Assembly: GCA_014607495.2 (NCBI GenBank)
Contig: CP053171.1
Span: forward strand, 930,001-994,000
Source of the DNA: Carposina sasakii
Taxonomy: Eukaryota > Arthropoda > Insecta > Lepidoptera > Carposinidae
Direction: 5' to 3'
DNA length: 64,000 nt
Part shown: one piece after another, positions 20,943 to 31,850 of the stretch
Position numbering within the stretch: position 1 is the stretch's first letter
Layout of the letters: the number at the start of each line of letters is the position of its first letter
Position numbers and translations under genes: made by a program
Notes under the pieces: model-generated
Seen by the model: only the letters and a program-made list of their open reading frames with translations
Database searches by the model: none
What the model was told of the DNA's origin: nothing

Positions 20943-21060
20943 AACTTAGCTCGTGCTTCGGAAAGCACGTAAAACCGTTGGTCCTGCTGCGCCTGATTCT
21001 GGGGTTGTCGGGAAAGCCCGACGGGAAAGTCCCATCGGACTACGAGAGTGACCGAATATT
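20943..21060 (+). repeat. Dispersed GC-rich repeat
   Basis: CTCGTGCTTCGGAAAGCACG, CCGTTGGTCCTGCTGCGCCT and GAAAGCCCGACGGGAAAGTC. The sequence is markedly GC-rich, followed by (TTTA)n, and looks like a LINE 3' end; no second copy is in the window. Confidence 0.35.
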
Positions 21061-21199
21061 TATTTATTTATTTATTTATAACCATATTACAAAGCATTAC
21101 AGCTTGCGCCAATGCGCCTTGAAATGTAGATATCATGATAACTTTAACAATTATAGGTATAATGTGCATTAAAATATCAGATAAAAAAAAATAGGCATT

Positions 21200-21460
21200 C
21201 ATGCTCACTCATTCACCATCTCACAGTATCTCAGACACTCACGACTCACAGACGGCCATGCACTCATAAACAGATCACACTCTGGTGCTGATGCCAAGAG
21301 TGCATTTAGCATTGTTAGTGCGCGAAGAAGTGGCGAGTTTTTGTGAGCTACCTCTAGAATAGAGAGTGCCTCTGTGTTTGCGCACACACTTGTGCACTAT
21401 AATATCTCTTATCTCTGTTTAGATTGGCCGCCTTGACCGAAATACGGTCGGAGACATTAT
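21200..21460 (+). repeat. Repeat family E copy
   Basis: Contains GTTTGCGCACACACTTGTGC, ATATCTC, TTTAGATTGGCCGCCTTGAC, CGAAATACGGTCGGAGA. The inverse order appears at 29935-30125, and a shorter relative at 31100-31270. It holds a 60-codon minus-strand frame without a recognisable domain. Confidence 0.65.
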
Positions 21461-21648
21461 AATATAATATAATTACTTACATAATTTCAGCCATAGGCCA
21501 TGGATACATCCATTCTTTAAGGCTAATCCCGATGCCGAGTATTTATCTGAAAATCAACGAATTTAATGATATAGAAGATAAAAAATCGCCTACTTTAGAA
21601 TGAGTACTTATTGTACTTATTACCATCATTTGCGTATCGTTTGCATCT

Positions 21649-21740
21649 GATGGCTGTTGGCTCCTGAATATTTGCATGGCAGTACTTTACAGCCTATCAT
21701 ATCACTATAACTACCATCAAAGTACATCACAATTACAAGA
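21649..21740 (+). repeat. Short duplication, copy 1
   Basis: GATGGCTGTT, GAATATTTGCATGGCAGTAC, ACTACCATCAAAGTACATCA recur in order at 21915-22080. Confidence 0.65.
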
Positions 21741-21914
21741 GGATAGATAAACCTCTTTTCGCAAACGTTGGCATTAACTCATTTAGCATAATGAAACCCA
21801 TTTTGACAAGTGTGACAATGTATAATCATCATGAAAGTTCAAAACCAGCACGCATATATTTCTTATCCATAACGTGCACCATGAGAGCAGTGCGCACTCG
21901 CCGGTGCCACGCCT

Positions 21915-22080
21915 GATGGCTGTTAAGAGGGTTCTAACCTAACCTAACCTCCATTTTTGAATATTTGCATGGCAGTACTTTACTGTACCTAAATGAACTA
22001 TGCTAAATGATATTATACAAAATTATAATATCAAAGGTAAATACAATATAACTACCATCAAAGTACATCACAATTATACG
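21915..22080 (+). repeat. Short duplication, copy 2
   Basis: Matches 21649-21740 with insertions, including CTAACCTAACCTAACCT. Confidence 0.65.
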
Positions 22081-22351
22081 TAAGTACGTAAGATACATAC
22101 CTACTCATAATCTTTTATCAATCCAGATATCAAATAATATCTCTTTTTTGTTGTACAAAGGAAGCAATTTGACATTTTATCGAGATGACTACTGAGTCAA
22201 TGCAGTGTACTTGCTAATCTTATTTTATGATGCCCTCTATCAAATTACTGATCGACCCGAGGCTATTAACATTATATCAATGAAATGTGATGGGATGATG
22301 ATTTGATAAGAATGATCAATTTACTTTATAGATACTATACTTGTGAATATG

Positions 22352-22610
22352 ATAGCGGTAACAGCTCAGTGGTTAAGACGTGCACCTTCCCAGCGAGGGG
22401 CGTAAGTTCGATCCCAGTCACGGGCCTGTACCACTGAATTTATGTCATGTACAGATTCTCTAAAATTGTCACTTAGCTGTACTCGAGAAGGGTTGTCGTC
22501 AGGCTGGCAGCCGGACGTAGAAACAAATGCCAAAGCTTTGGCAAAAAGAGTTTCGAAGGAAACCATTGTGTGCCGACGATATTCTTGAAAAATTTTGAGC
22601 GGAAACGCAC
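22352..22610 (+). mobile_element. T SINE (tRNA-derived), best copy
   Basis: The head reads like a tRNA gene: an A-box-like TAACAGCTCAGTGGTTAAGA and, after a 30 bp spacing, a B-box-like AGTTCGATCCCAG. The body follows: CACGGGCCTGTACCACTGAA, TCGAGAAGGGTTGTCGTCAG, GCTGGCAGCCGG, ATGCCAAAGCTTTGGC, GAGTTTCGAAGGAAACCAT. A tRNA head plus unrelated body defines a SINE. Copies are at 35783, 53741 and, inverted, 30128, 54935 and 57480. Confidence 0.8.
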
Positions 22611-22720
22611 TACTAACGCCAAAGCTTCGGTCGCGAGTATGACAGAAATAAAACGAATATCTGTCTCGTGCTGAAATGTGTCTAATAACGTCATAAAGTA
22701 ATTATTGAAGCGATAACCAA

Positions 22721-23077
22721 CTCGAGGCTTCTCGAGAATTGCCGACTATATTTGTGGATGTCCGCACCTTTGTTTTATAATAGTATACTAATTAAAAATT
22801 AACTTAGTGGACATTAAAATAATTAGAAATACCTAACAAAAATGAAACTAATTATTAAAAAAAATTACATGGCTGAGGTTGTTCCCAAAATGGACAAGTC
22901 AGGACTACAGGGTCACTGTGGAAATCCTATAGCCACATACAACATAGGCCAGATCGCTCGTTGTAGAGGAAGAGTCCACTAAGTAAATATATATTGAGGC
23001 ATGCTTTTGGGATATAGTCATCTTATCTCAAATCTTATAAGTAATTTTAATATGGCAAGTATCTCTTGGCTCGAAGA
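22721..23077. other. Intergenic, no feature recognised
   Basis: AT-rich sequence with nothing supported. Confidence 0.4.
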
Positions 23078-23275
23078 ATCGATCTTTGATGGAGCCGAAA
23101 GGTTCTAGAGTGGATACCACGTATCGGCAAGCGCGACGTGGGTAGGCCACCCGCGAGATGGAAGGACGACCTAGCCAAGGTCGCGGGTATTGGTTGGATG
23201 CAGGTCGCTTCCGACCGGTGGGGGAGGCTTATCCTCAGCAGTGGACTTCTCATGGTCGATAATGACGATGATGAT
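23078..23275 (+). mobile_element. RTE LINE 3'-end remnant
   Basis: GAGTGGATACCACGTATCGG, GTGGGTAGGCCACCCGCGAG, CTAGCCAAGGTCGCGGGTAT and a GATGATGATGAAG tail. The 3' coding end is like 13190-13440 but without the foreign insertion; GACCGG..GGGGGAGGC carries a small deletion. Confidence 0.8.
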
Positions 23276-23339
23276 GAAGTACCTCCTTCACAAGTAGATA
23301 CGTAATTAAAAGTTAACTAATAAAAACATCAGTTGATGT

Positions 23340-23760
23340 TTTTAAGAAAAGATTGAAGGTCCATTATTTATCTCTCCCTTCTTCTTGATTAATAGTGTCT
23401 GAATATTAGTTTCTTACCATTGTATACCAATATACTTACATTTGATGTTATTTTTATCCTTAAGTATGTATGCTATTTATCTATGCTTATCCATGTTTAT
23501 GTGCTTTATTTAGATATTTATGTTTATGTAGTCTATTTAGGTATTTTTGTTTATTTTAGGTTTATGTCTTTTCTTTTATTTAATTATTTAGTTTATTGGT
23601 CTGTTTGTGTGCACACATACCTACCTCTTGTTTATTTCTCTTTCACGATTGGTTTGCTGGAAGAAATCTCTCTTAGAGACGCCTTTGTATATTTTTTTTG
23701 TCATAAACTTTATTTGTGAAAACTTTACTGTGTACAATAAAGCATAATAATAATAATAAT
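23340..23760 (+). mobile_element. Family N LINE 3' end
   Basis: Ends TTTGCTGGAAGAAATCTCTC, GCCTTTGTAT, GTGTACAATAAAG and (ATA)n. The same terminal 100 bp appears inverted at 29441-29555, 46025-46145 and 56738-56850, always with an AATAAA-type tail. The upstream 300 bp is low-complexity (TTTATG)-like. Confidence 0.65.
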
Positions 23761-24040
23761 GCCCGCAGGGCAGCTTGTGGCGAGCTGTTGGGAGGTAGCA
23801 TTCCCACGGACCTGAAGTACTCCCGGGGGAAGACCCTGTTCCTCATCTCCGGCGCCGGAGTGAGGTCTGACGAGGAACAGTTCCCCCACCTCTGCCTTGC
23901 CTTCGCCGGCTGGGCAGAGTGGAGTCGCGCGCGAGAGCTATGACAGCTCGAGGATGGACATACCACTCACCAAATGTTGCCCACTTTGTCGCTCCGTGCG
24001 TGCGGCCGTTTCAGGGGGCCCATGAAATGAGTCGGCGAGT
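23761..24040. repeat. GC-rich coding-like fragment, unidentified
   Basis: GC content is far above its surroundings. Both strands are open over about 60 codons: + begins RRAACGELLGGSIPTDLKYS, - includes GNCSSSDLTPAPEMRNRVFP. I recognise no domain. It sits directly after the N-family (ATA)n tail and is followed by the 14090-type repeat, so a captured transposon coding fragment is likely. Confidence 0.4.
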
Positions 24041-24149
24041 GACCACCTGCCACCAAACAATTATGAGACTTGGTTGTAATGGCAGGCGTCCGTTAGTCTC
24101 CTTCAATAGCCCAGTTACCCAACCCACCAAATATTCAGCCCCATAGCCC

Positions 24150-24400
24150 ATGACCTTTGTTTCCATCGCATGACATAGATCTGCACTCCAATAGTCTTGC
24201 ACATGGCGGGGACCATCGCCGGGTGTATCATATGGTGCGCTCGGCGATGGTATCCGCCATGTATATCCCACACCATATTAAAGTTCTCCAAAAAGGGCCT
24301 CAACATCTTGGCCACGGCCCGATGCACGCCTCTCAAAGGACCGGGACTCTGTACTGTAGTGTAGTGAATTTCGAAAGATATACAATAATAATAATAATAA
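24150..24400. repeat. Repeat with inverted arms, shared with 56340-56490
   Basis: CATGGCGGGGACCATCGCCG and CGGCGATGGTATCCGCCATG form an inverted repeat (24200-24262). CCCACACCATATTAAAGTTC, GATGCACGCCTCTCAAAGGA and CGGGACTCTGTACTGTAGTG follow, matching 56395-56475. (ATA)n lies at 24384-24400. Confidence 0.65.
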
Positions 24401-25853
24401 TCGGACTGAAATAACGTCTTTTCAGCATTTCTGGAAAATTTAACCATTTTGTCGGCCTTTTGATTTTTATTGGAGAGAGCGGCACATAGAATGAATCAGC
24501 TCGAATGATAGACGTTACGCCTTCTAGACTTGCGTGATTCAAACGTTTCATTCAAGATTTTTCTTATCTCACTATTTTCTTATATCAATGTCTGTCTTTA
24601 GTTATAAGTACATCGTTTCCTAGCAATAAAAAATGATTCATAGGTCTGACTGATACCCTAATATTTGTAAAATCAGAGTCGAGTATCAGAGAGATATCAA
24701 ACTGATCCCTTGAAGTATCATAACTGTACTTTGAGGTGTGTTTTTACGTTAATAGTAGTAGAAATCTTGGCTACAAAACATTAGTTCTATGTTGCCTACG
24801 TAATAACCATTTAAGTATACAAATTTTAAGTAGATAGATACCTATGTTTAGTTTTTTCAGATATTTGTGTAACACCATAGAATAAAAAGTCTCCAGAAGG
24901 AGTCATCAATGACAAATGTATGCCGGGTAGTGAAGCAAAAAACGAGGCAAAAATCCCGCATCTTCGGCACTTCTAACCCGAAAATTGTTGCTAAATCGAT
25001 AAATATTATCACTTTTTAGAGTTTTAATATAGTAAGTAGGTTGTAATAATTGCCCATATGCCCAAAGAAAGATGTGACTCATAAAGGGGAAAAATAAAAT
25101 TCAACTAGGTCAATTTGACCGACTAAAAGTTGCTTCAAAAATGTGCGTGATCACGGGTTCTGGGACTTATTATTCTATGTGTAACACTAATATGTCGAAA
25201 TTACGCTAACTACTTTAATGTTATTATGCCTAATAATATTATAAACGTGGCTGAGCGATATTCCTTATCATGTAGTTCTGGCTACCTTATTTTATTAAAT
25301 TATGCTTATCTAATTTAAGAATACTTATGTAAATATGTTACTTAGTTTCGACAGTGTTGCTGGGAGATTTCTTGCTATTTCTTCTTCCAAGCAATGACAC
25401 TTCACTTAAAATAGTGTACTTAACGGTAATAGTAGAGTCATGCGGTCTGTCAAACCTAATGTTAGTTTTGCTATAAGGAAAAACTGACTTTAGCCGTTCT
25501 CCTGGGTTTCGTCTTTAGGCGACCATAACTGTTCACGTCGGTGGCTATAAAGCCCCGAAACGCCGACTTATGCTTGACAGACCGTAACAAATTGCACCTT
25601 GCCACACTGAAATTTTTGCGAAACATTTGCTTTTCTCTTTCGTTTTGTCTTATTTAAATTCACCTCCATATCATGTTTGGTAGCGGTTTCATTTTGGGCT
25701 GCGAACGTAGAAAGTAACATAAAAAAAATTACAATCGACAAATGAGTGTTAATGCTTTCATGTCGAATAATTTATTGAATTTGAATAATTTTCGTGAATA
25801 CATTGAATTTGAATACTCCATTTTCGTGAATACAGCCGTTTGTATTAATATCT
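24401..25853. other. Intergenic, no feature recognised
   Basis: AT-rich. A segment at 25440-25590 with GTCTGTCAAACCTAAT..CTTGACAGACCG has inverted ends (TCTGTCAA / TTGACAGA) that may mark an old TIR element. No gene is supported. Confidence 0.4.
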
Positions 25854-26230
25854 ATATACAGGCGTTTTTTTGTTGCCACCCTTAACGAAGGGTACGTACT
25901 CTATACATCTAGTAAAGTAACTTTATGCCAAAAAAATGCTGAGAAACGATGTAAATTTTTTAAAAAAAAAAAAAAAATTTTGATCGGGCGAAATTTATAG
26001 TGTCCAGTGTTTATGCTAGTTTTATCATAGACAGATAGTAATTATTTCTCGTGAAAAAAATGTCTATGTCCATTTATGCAGAAAAACGCAGTCTATTTAC
26101 TCAACTTTGGACCCTAATATCTTGGGAACCAGACACTTCCCAGGTATGCTTCCTTGGAGAAAAATGATAGTGATGATGAGGAGATTCCGTAGTTTTCGGG
26201 AACGTTGACGACCAAAAATTACCCTGTATG
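25854..26230 (+). mobile_element. M1 MITE, full-length copy
   Basis: ATACAGGCGTTTTTTTGTTG to GACCAAAAATTACCCTGTAT, with all internal landmarks. It abuts the K element next to it. Confidence 0.85.
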
Positions 26231-26246
26231 TATGTACGAGTAATAC

Positions 26247-26325
26247 TAGTGGTCTCCCGCGACTTTGTCCGCGTGGACTGCAGAAAAAAACAAAATGTTG
26301 AAATTACCCGGGATGAAAATATTTT
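26247..26325 (+). repeat. Repeat family K, left half (split)
   Basis: ACTAGTGGTCTCCCGCGACT, TTGTCCGCGTGGACTGCAG and AAATTACCCGGGATGAAAAT. The K sequence stops at 26325 and resumes at about 27716 (TTCCGGGATAAAAGTAGACT), so the LINE between is an insertion. Confidence 0.75.
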
Positions 26326-27715
26326 AGATAAGATAAGATAAAATTTATTGTTATAACTGTGTACATAAATATATGATAGGATATAAAGCTATTTTAGAAA
26401 CAACAGTTTGCCATTTTCGAACGTACAATTTGGTTACTTGCATGCTAAGGTACATGCATTTACTAAAACTATTACATGCTTAGAATTATTTAGTTTTACA
26501 ATAATAAAATTCAGCTAAATCGTAAAAACACTTTTCAATGAGCCAATTTTTTAAAACATTTTTAAATTTGATGCCGTCTAACGCTTTGATAAAATTTGGC
26601 AAATGATTATATATCTCAATACCATTCACATAGATGCTCTTTTTGAGTATGTAGCTAGAGGCTTGCACTGCACAAATGTTGTAAGCGTATTGTGAACGAA
26701 CATTTTTTTGGCATCTTTTAGTTTTGAGAAATATTCTCTGTGGCCCTTTACAAACTTATTTCCAATATACAGGATGTAACAGAAAGGGTATGTTAAGCGA
26801 AAAGCTGTATAAATAGCCCACTATAGAGAACCTATTTCCAAAATTTGAAACTCGAAATCACATTTTTATTTTTCAAGATTGTATGAAAATTCCTGAGATA
26901 TTTAAAAATTGTATAAATACACCCTGTATAAATACATGTCAAGGTTAAAAAAATATTATTTACAAAAACTAATCTTAGTGATGTCATATTATCTAAGTGA
27001 TATATAATTCGCAAACATTTTTTCTGTAATATAAATGTAGTGTCAGCATTTACAGAATTACCCCAAAATATTATACCATAACATAGTATGGGATATATAT
27101 TAGCATTATAAGCATTTATTGCAACATTCTTTGGTGCTATATTAGTTAGGATTGATAAGGCATATGCATAGCTAGAAATTTTGTTATTTATAATGTCAAT
27201 GTGTGATTTCCAATTTAAATGTGTATCAATGTTAATTCTTAAAAACTTAATGTTATCAACTAGTTCCATTTTTTTATTATCAATTTCTACGTTTAAATTT
27301 AATGGTTCCATTTTGTAATTTCTAAATTGTACTATTTTTGTTTTTTTTCTAAATTTAGCTTCAAATTTATCGATGCGAGCCAGTCTATAACAGTTTTCAA
27401 AATATTTAAAATTTCGCTATTAAACTGGCAATCACTAAGCTTTCCTTTCGGTATAAAAATAGTGGCATCGTCAGCGAACATAACACACGGATGTTTGATT
27501 AGTTGAGGAAACTCATTTACATACTCGTAAATCAGAAATAGCAGAGGTCCCAAAACACTTCCCTGTGGTACACCCAGCATAGTTTTTTGGAAAACTGAAT
27601 AAATTTTTGTGATGGTTTTACTATTTTTATCATATGTATCTAATGTTGTGGCTTGAACTCTGTCGGTAAGGTAATATTCTATTAATTTTAGAGTAATTCC
27701 ACGAATTCCTATGTT
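26325..27715 (-). mobile_element. Jockey-type LINE, 5'-truncated, inactive
   Basis: On the minus strand the translation gives a reverse transcriptase: EYYLTDRVQ, GVPQGSVLGPLLFLIY, FADDATIFIP, LVDNIKFLRINIDTHLNW (thumb), and a C-terminal GIEIYNHLPNFIKALDGIKF..WLIEKCFYDLAEFYY. The YxDD-equivalent FADD and GVPQGSVLGP motifs are those of the Jockey/CR1 superfamily. The A-run at about 27335 breaks the frame after LNLEKKQK. An M2 MITE (26763-26942) interrupts it, and a further shift follows. The endonuclease and 5' UTR are absent. It ends in (TTATC)n, shared with 57118-57395. Confidence 0.9.
26763..26942 (+). mobile_element. M2 MITE nested in the Jockey LINE
   Basis: TATACAGGATGTAACAGAAA, GGGTATGTTAAGCGAAAAGC, CCCACTATAGAGAACC, ending ATACACCCTGTATA. 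LINE coding sequence resumes on both sides. Confidence 0.85.
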
Positions 27716-27815
27716 TTTCCGGGATAAAAGTAGACTATGTGATATTCTGATATATAAGCTATATTATTGTAAAGTTTCATTCAAATCCATTCAGTAGTTT
27801 TTACATGAAAGAGTA
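27716..27815 (+). repeat. Repeat family K, right half (split)
   Basis: TTCCGGGATAAAAGTAGACT, AAAGTTTCATTCAAATCCAT and TCAGTAGTTTTTACATGAAA complete the K copy begun at 26247. Confidence 0.7.
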
Positions 27816-27879
27816 ACAAATCTTCCTTAATAAGCCTTTATACCAAAATCCATCCATCCATGGTTGGCGTTTGGTATAA

Positions 27880-28016
27880 AGGCTCGAGCACACCGGATGC
27901 GTGTGCGTGCACATAAGCGTAGACGTACACGTACCTCTGAGTTTAATGTATAGAGCTGTCACCGCTTGACGTCTACGCTTACGTCTACGCATACGCATCC
28001 GGTGTACTCGAGCCTT
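27880..28016. mobile_element. Family H fold-back element, intact
   Basis: GGCTCGAGCACACCGGATGC at the left and GCATCCGGTGTACTCGAGCC at the right are inverted, with further pairing GTGTGCGTGCA / CTACGCATACGC inside. At 137 bp it is the uninterrupted form of 18600-18815. Confidence 0.85.
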
Positions 28017-28724
28017 AATTATCTACTATGTAATAAATCGTAAAATAACAAACTACAATCAAATAAGATACATCAAGTATTTTGGTGTGTACTTGATGAT
28101 TGAACTTTGCTATCGTGAGAATCCGGAGCATGGGGAATTTTAAACCTTCTTCATGATCCGAAATAAATGTGGATTGATTTATTTACACATCTACGATCAC
28201 GTTTACGATATCAAGTACGATTCTGAATAATAAGCGACCGTCAATACATACAAATATCAAAATATGTAAAATGTAAAATATACAAAGTATAGGAGCTGAA
28301 TCAATTTATTGGGATTGGAATGCCACCCGCAGAACTTCGGCATAGTGTGTCTCACATTCACACCTGTAATAATATGACGGTAAAACTAGATAAGTAAATA
28401 GAACATTTATAAAATTCAATGTCTCAATTAAATGAAATAACGCTATTATTGTGCTTGGGTAGGCACATGTAGTTTGTTTAATTTTATTTATACGTTTTGT
28501 ATATACTTACGTAATTTTATATAAACGTATTAAGGTAGAGGTACAGAGGTACAGCCTGTGACCTTGACCGATGATTATTATTTTGAGGTACTGATGATAA
28601 TACTGAATTTTGTGGCTCTATGACAGTGAAGAGATCAAAAGGTCCTGGGTAATGTGATAGGACATTTTGTAAGGGACATTCACTGATGTGTGTGCTGAAG
28701 TTGACATAGGTTGTAAGTACAGGT
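28017..28724. other. Intergenic, no feature recognised
   Basis: A 96-codon minus frame at 28517-28807 has no recognisable domain. Confidence 0.4.
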
Positions 28725-28816
28725 AACTGATCAATAACATCTATCCCTGCTATGTCAGGGTCTCCTTTATGATCCTGGTAATTCTGGCCCCTATTACGGG
28801 AATACACAGCCGTTTG
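28725..28816 (+). repeat. Repeat family A, right end
   Basis: CTATGTCAGGGTCTCCTTTA, TGATCCTGGTAATTCTGGCC and ATTACGGGAATACACAGCCG. It runs directly into a B element. Confidence 0.6.
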
Positions 28817-28996
28817 TAATGGTTTTGCTCATAGTCATCACGCTGGACAGGCGGGTTGGTGACCACATTGTAGTTTTTAGACTATGTTGTCAACACGGAA
28901 GGCCCTGCTGCCCACCTCCCGGAAACCCTAAATCGCCTCTTGCGATTCCCAAGAGTAGATATAGGGTGGTGTTATTCTACTCTGCTGACAAGATAC
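28817..28996 (+). repeat. Repeat family B, left-truncated
   Basis: CATAGTCATCACGCTGGACA, GGCGGGTTGGTGACCAC, CTGCCCACCTCCCGGAAACC and TTATTCTACTCTGCTGAC. The TGGACGTAGGCC head is missing. Confidence 0.75.
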
Positions 28997-29440
28997 GGCC
29001 AATGTATCCATATACACAATATTATCTGCTTATAACTGTTTAGCTAGTAACTACAAATATGACGTCTTATATTTGGGCTAGAGCCCAAGAAGGTACTATA
29101 CACGCTACCGCCGATTTCTATTTGGAATCATTAGCACCCAATATTGTACTAACATATGTTAGTTTTCGTTTCAAAGTTTAGTTTTTTTTTTGGCGGATAC
29201 ATTATTTAAACTGCATTAGCGAGTTGGTAGATACTGCTAATTAAAATATATATATATTTGAATTACCATTTTTACGATGATAAATTTATATAAAATGTTC
29301 TATGTACTTATAAAGAACAAATAAATTATTTAAAACAACAAAGGTGCACTAAGCTCTTTTGGTCTAATCGTCCCGCGGGATGCATATGAGTTGACAATTT
29401 TTTCGTTATCAACCTTACCCCACTTAAAAAACCTTAGTAT
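28997..29440. other. Intergenic, no feature recognised
   Basis: AT-rich sequence. Confidence 0.4.
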
Positions 29441-29555
29441 TCTTAGTATTATTTATTGTACACATACATTTTTAACATAGACAGTAAGTTGTAAAAGAAA
29501 TAGTACAAAGGCGAGCTTATCTTTAAATTAGATTTCTTCCAGCAAACTATTAAGT
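29441..29555 (-). mobile_element. Family N LINE 3' end, inverted
   Basis: TTTATTGTACACATACAT, ACAAAGGCGAGCTTATCTTT and GATTTCTTCCAGCAAACT, the inverse of 23650-23750. Confidence 0.65.
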
Positions 29556-29654
29556 AAACCTATTATTCCACTAATACTAAATGTACCTACAATCATTAAC
29601 ATAGGTCCTTAAGCAATAAATAACACTCCATAGCACCATACTATATCAACAAAA

Positions 29655-29850
29655 ACGTGCAAACGCCAAATCCTTGGCAACATGAGTTTCAAATGAAGCC
29701 ATATTACGCCAGACGGGCCCGATGGACATAAAGAGATCGGCTGGTAGTGACTGGTTGGTAAAAACGGGAGATCGAGCCGTGTGGCGTACACTGGGGGAGG
29801 CCTACGTCCTGCAGTGGACTGCAATAGGCTGATGCTGATTATGATGATAA
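29655..29850. repeat. T and B fragments, joined
   Basis: CGCCAAATCCTTGGCAACAT with GAGTTTCAAATGAAGCCATA is the T-body (+). GGGGGAGGCCTACGTCCTGC then AGTGGACTGCAATAGGCTGA is an inverted B head. Confidence 0.55.
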
Positions 29851-29934
29851 TTACGCGGACTCTATACACAATGGGATAAGTACAGGAAGATCATGAGTAC
29901 TGTAACTACTTCATCAACACGTAAAGTGAAATAA

Positions 29935-30125
29935 TGGTTGTAATTGTAGAGTGGGGCAATAGAGAGTGCAATATAATAATAAGATCTCCGACCGTATTTC
30001 GGCCAAGGCGGGCAATCTCTACGGAGATTAGACAGGTACACAGGAGATATTACAGTGCACAAGTTTGTGCGCAAACACAGATTGCACTCTCTATTCCGTC
30101 ACTCTTATAGTCCGATGGAACGGAA
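29935..30125 (-). repeat. Repeat family E copy, inverted
   Basis: AATAGAGAGTGCAATATAAT, TCTCCGACCGTATTTCGGCC, GTGCACAAGTTTGTGCGCAA and TTGCACTCTCTATTCCGTCA. The AATAGAGAGTGCAA ends are inverted repeats, suggesting a TIR element. Confidence 0.65.
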
Positions 30126-30127
30126 AG

Positions 30128-30250
30128 CCGAAATCTGTACATGAAATAAATCAGTGGCACAGGCTCGTGATGAATCGAAGGGATCGGTGAGAGATCGAAC
30201 TTACACCTCCCACTCGGAAGGCGCACGTCTTAACCACTGGGCTATTACCG
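30128..30250 (-). mobile_element. T SINE copy, inverted
   Basis: CATGAAATAAATCAGTGGCA, CAGGCTCGTGATGAATCGAA, GAGATCGAACTTACACCTCC and TCTTAACCACTGGGC are the inverse of the T head, both promoter boxes included. Confidence 0.7.
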
Positions 30251-30589
30251 CATACTACGCATAGAAGGGTACCTAATCTCCGCTGAAATAGACCCGATGT
30301 GAACTAAATACGATCTGACGACATTGAATTATTGCCCTTCCTTAATGTCTATGTCTAAGATAAAATCATATCTACCTACATTACCTACATAGCATAAAGA
30401 TCACGTGAAAATGTAATCTACCAGTTACCTAAATTTGCTTGTAAACAGATTTAATTACGGTGTCCCAGTGACCCGTGGTACAAGATTCATTTTAATCCTC
30501 TCTAAGTCATTGTGCGTATGCGTTGTTTGCATCGTTAGGTGTCATATTTGAAAATAAACAGCCACGGTCTTATTACTAAAAACCCGTCA

Positions 30590-30710
30590 TCTTCCAGTAT
30601 AATAATTATGTATATGAGTTCAAATCTCACTCGGGTGATTTTTTTTTCATTTTCTTATTAATATTTTATAGTATAGATTATGTATATTGAAACAAAAAGT
30701 TTAGTTGTTG
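30590..30710 (+). repeat. SINE-like tail related to 450-520
   Basis: GAGTTCAAATCTCACTCGGG then TGATTTTTTTTTC matches GGTTCGATTCCCACTCGGGT followed by GAATTTTTTCC at 449-480. It has a B-box-like motif followed by a T-rich tail. The stretch 30251-30589 has nothing recognised. Confidence 0.5.
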
Positions 30711-31099
30711 ATCTGTAAAGAGAAATTTATTTTATGAATTTTACCACCATTTTACACAAGTTATTTTTATAAAAGATTTATACACTTATGTACTAAGTAT
30801 TTTATTAATCACTAACCTGTAAAGAGAAAACAACATTAAAAGCTATTGCTTCAAAAATTAAATTGTTTCCTTTAAAATCCACCTTAATGTTTTACTGTAA
30901 ATATTTTTTTTAAAACGAAAAACCGATTTCCTCCCAAAACTCGAGCTTACTAAAGTAAATTACTAAAGGGCAAATATATTTTGCGTCAAGCCGTGTACTT
31001 TAGTTTAGAAGGCATAATATTGTCAGATTTATATGCCAGCAAATGATTAAATAGGCCACATGACAAAAGACAGAAATGACTAGGTTTCGAAACTTTACG
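30711..31099. other. Intergenic, no feature recognised
   Basis: AT-rich sequence. Confidence 0.4.
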
Positions 31100-31270
31100 T
31101 CTGATAATATGATGATGATAATGATGACCTCCGACCGATTTCGGTCACGGCGACCACTTCTACTCCTAGATATTACTAAGTTGGCGTTCATGCGCTCGGA
31201 GATGGCTTACATAGCCAATCTTCCCCTGAACGCCCGCGCACACAGAGGATAGGTTAGTGCGCCATTATTG
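31100..31270 (-). repeat. Repeat family E relative
   Basis: CCTCCGACCGATTTCGGTCA, CGGCGACCAC, CGCCCGCGCACACAGAGGAT. It is diverged from the other two copies. Confidence 0.5.
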
Positions 31271-31454
31271 TAATTATAGATAATGGCACCAGGAGGACGA
31301 GTCTTTAGTTCATCACTTTTAGCTTGACGCTGCTCCTCGAACTCTGCTCCTCGCCACTATGGTCATTGTCGTGTGGATCTATATCATCATATGTCCTGCG
31401 TAATATAATTCCACTATTTTGTTGGTTTCTTATTCTCATTGTGCTGCCAAAACT

Positions 31455-31850
31455 TCATATGACAATGTTGCATTTACCTTTTGATGGATCTCCGGCGCAT
31501 ATTGCACCTTTTCTCTTCATATGTCTTTTCTGAACATCTTTATATCTGAGGAGTTGCCCGCCGCGTTTCCGCTTACCCTCCTCCAGTTCAGAAAAGAAGA
31601 TGCGCTTAGGCAATCTCTCCTCTGCCATACGAGACACATGACCGCACCACCGAAGCTGCCGACGCATTAAGTAGGCCTCAATGCCTCTTACATTGGCTAA
31701 TACTTCGGTATTACGCACTCGGTCGGACCATCTGATTCTCATGATGGATCGGAGGCACTTGAGGTGGAATCGATCCAGAGTGCGTATGTGGCGACGGTAC
31801 ATGCACCACGCCTCGGAGGAATATAAGAGATTTGACAGCACAACAGCCAT
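31455..31850 (-). pseudogene. Non-LTR retrotransposon ORF2 C-terminal fragment
   Basis: A minus-strand frame of about 110 codons gives [44 protein letters not shown], then [20 protein letters not shown] and a final [20 protein letters not shown]. The pattern LLYxxExW...RxLRxIxxIxWxDxxxNxEVL...xRxLRWxGHVxRM is the conserved region after the reverse transcriptase in many non-LTR ORF2 proteins. It is GC-rich compared with its flanks and has no start, RT core or endonuclease, so it is a fragment. It is distinct from the RTE and Jockey copies. Confidence 0.8.

Noticed and set aside
21939..21955. CTAACCTAACCTAACC, an insect telomere-like (TTAGG)n run
   Set aside because: Only three units, and similar short runs at 225 and 510 are parts of dispersed repeats; not an interstitial telomere.
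22352..22430. Possible functional tRNA gene
   Set aside because: A and B boxes are present, but no acceptor-stem pairing or anticodon loop fits, and the head is fused to the T SINE body.
28517..28807. 96-codon minus-strand frame
   Set aside because: No domain, and its 5' end overlaps a family A repeat.
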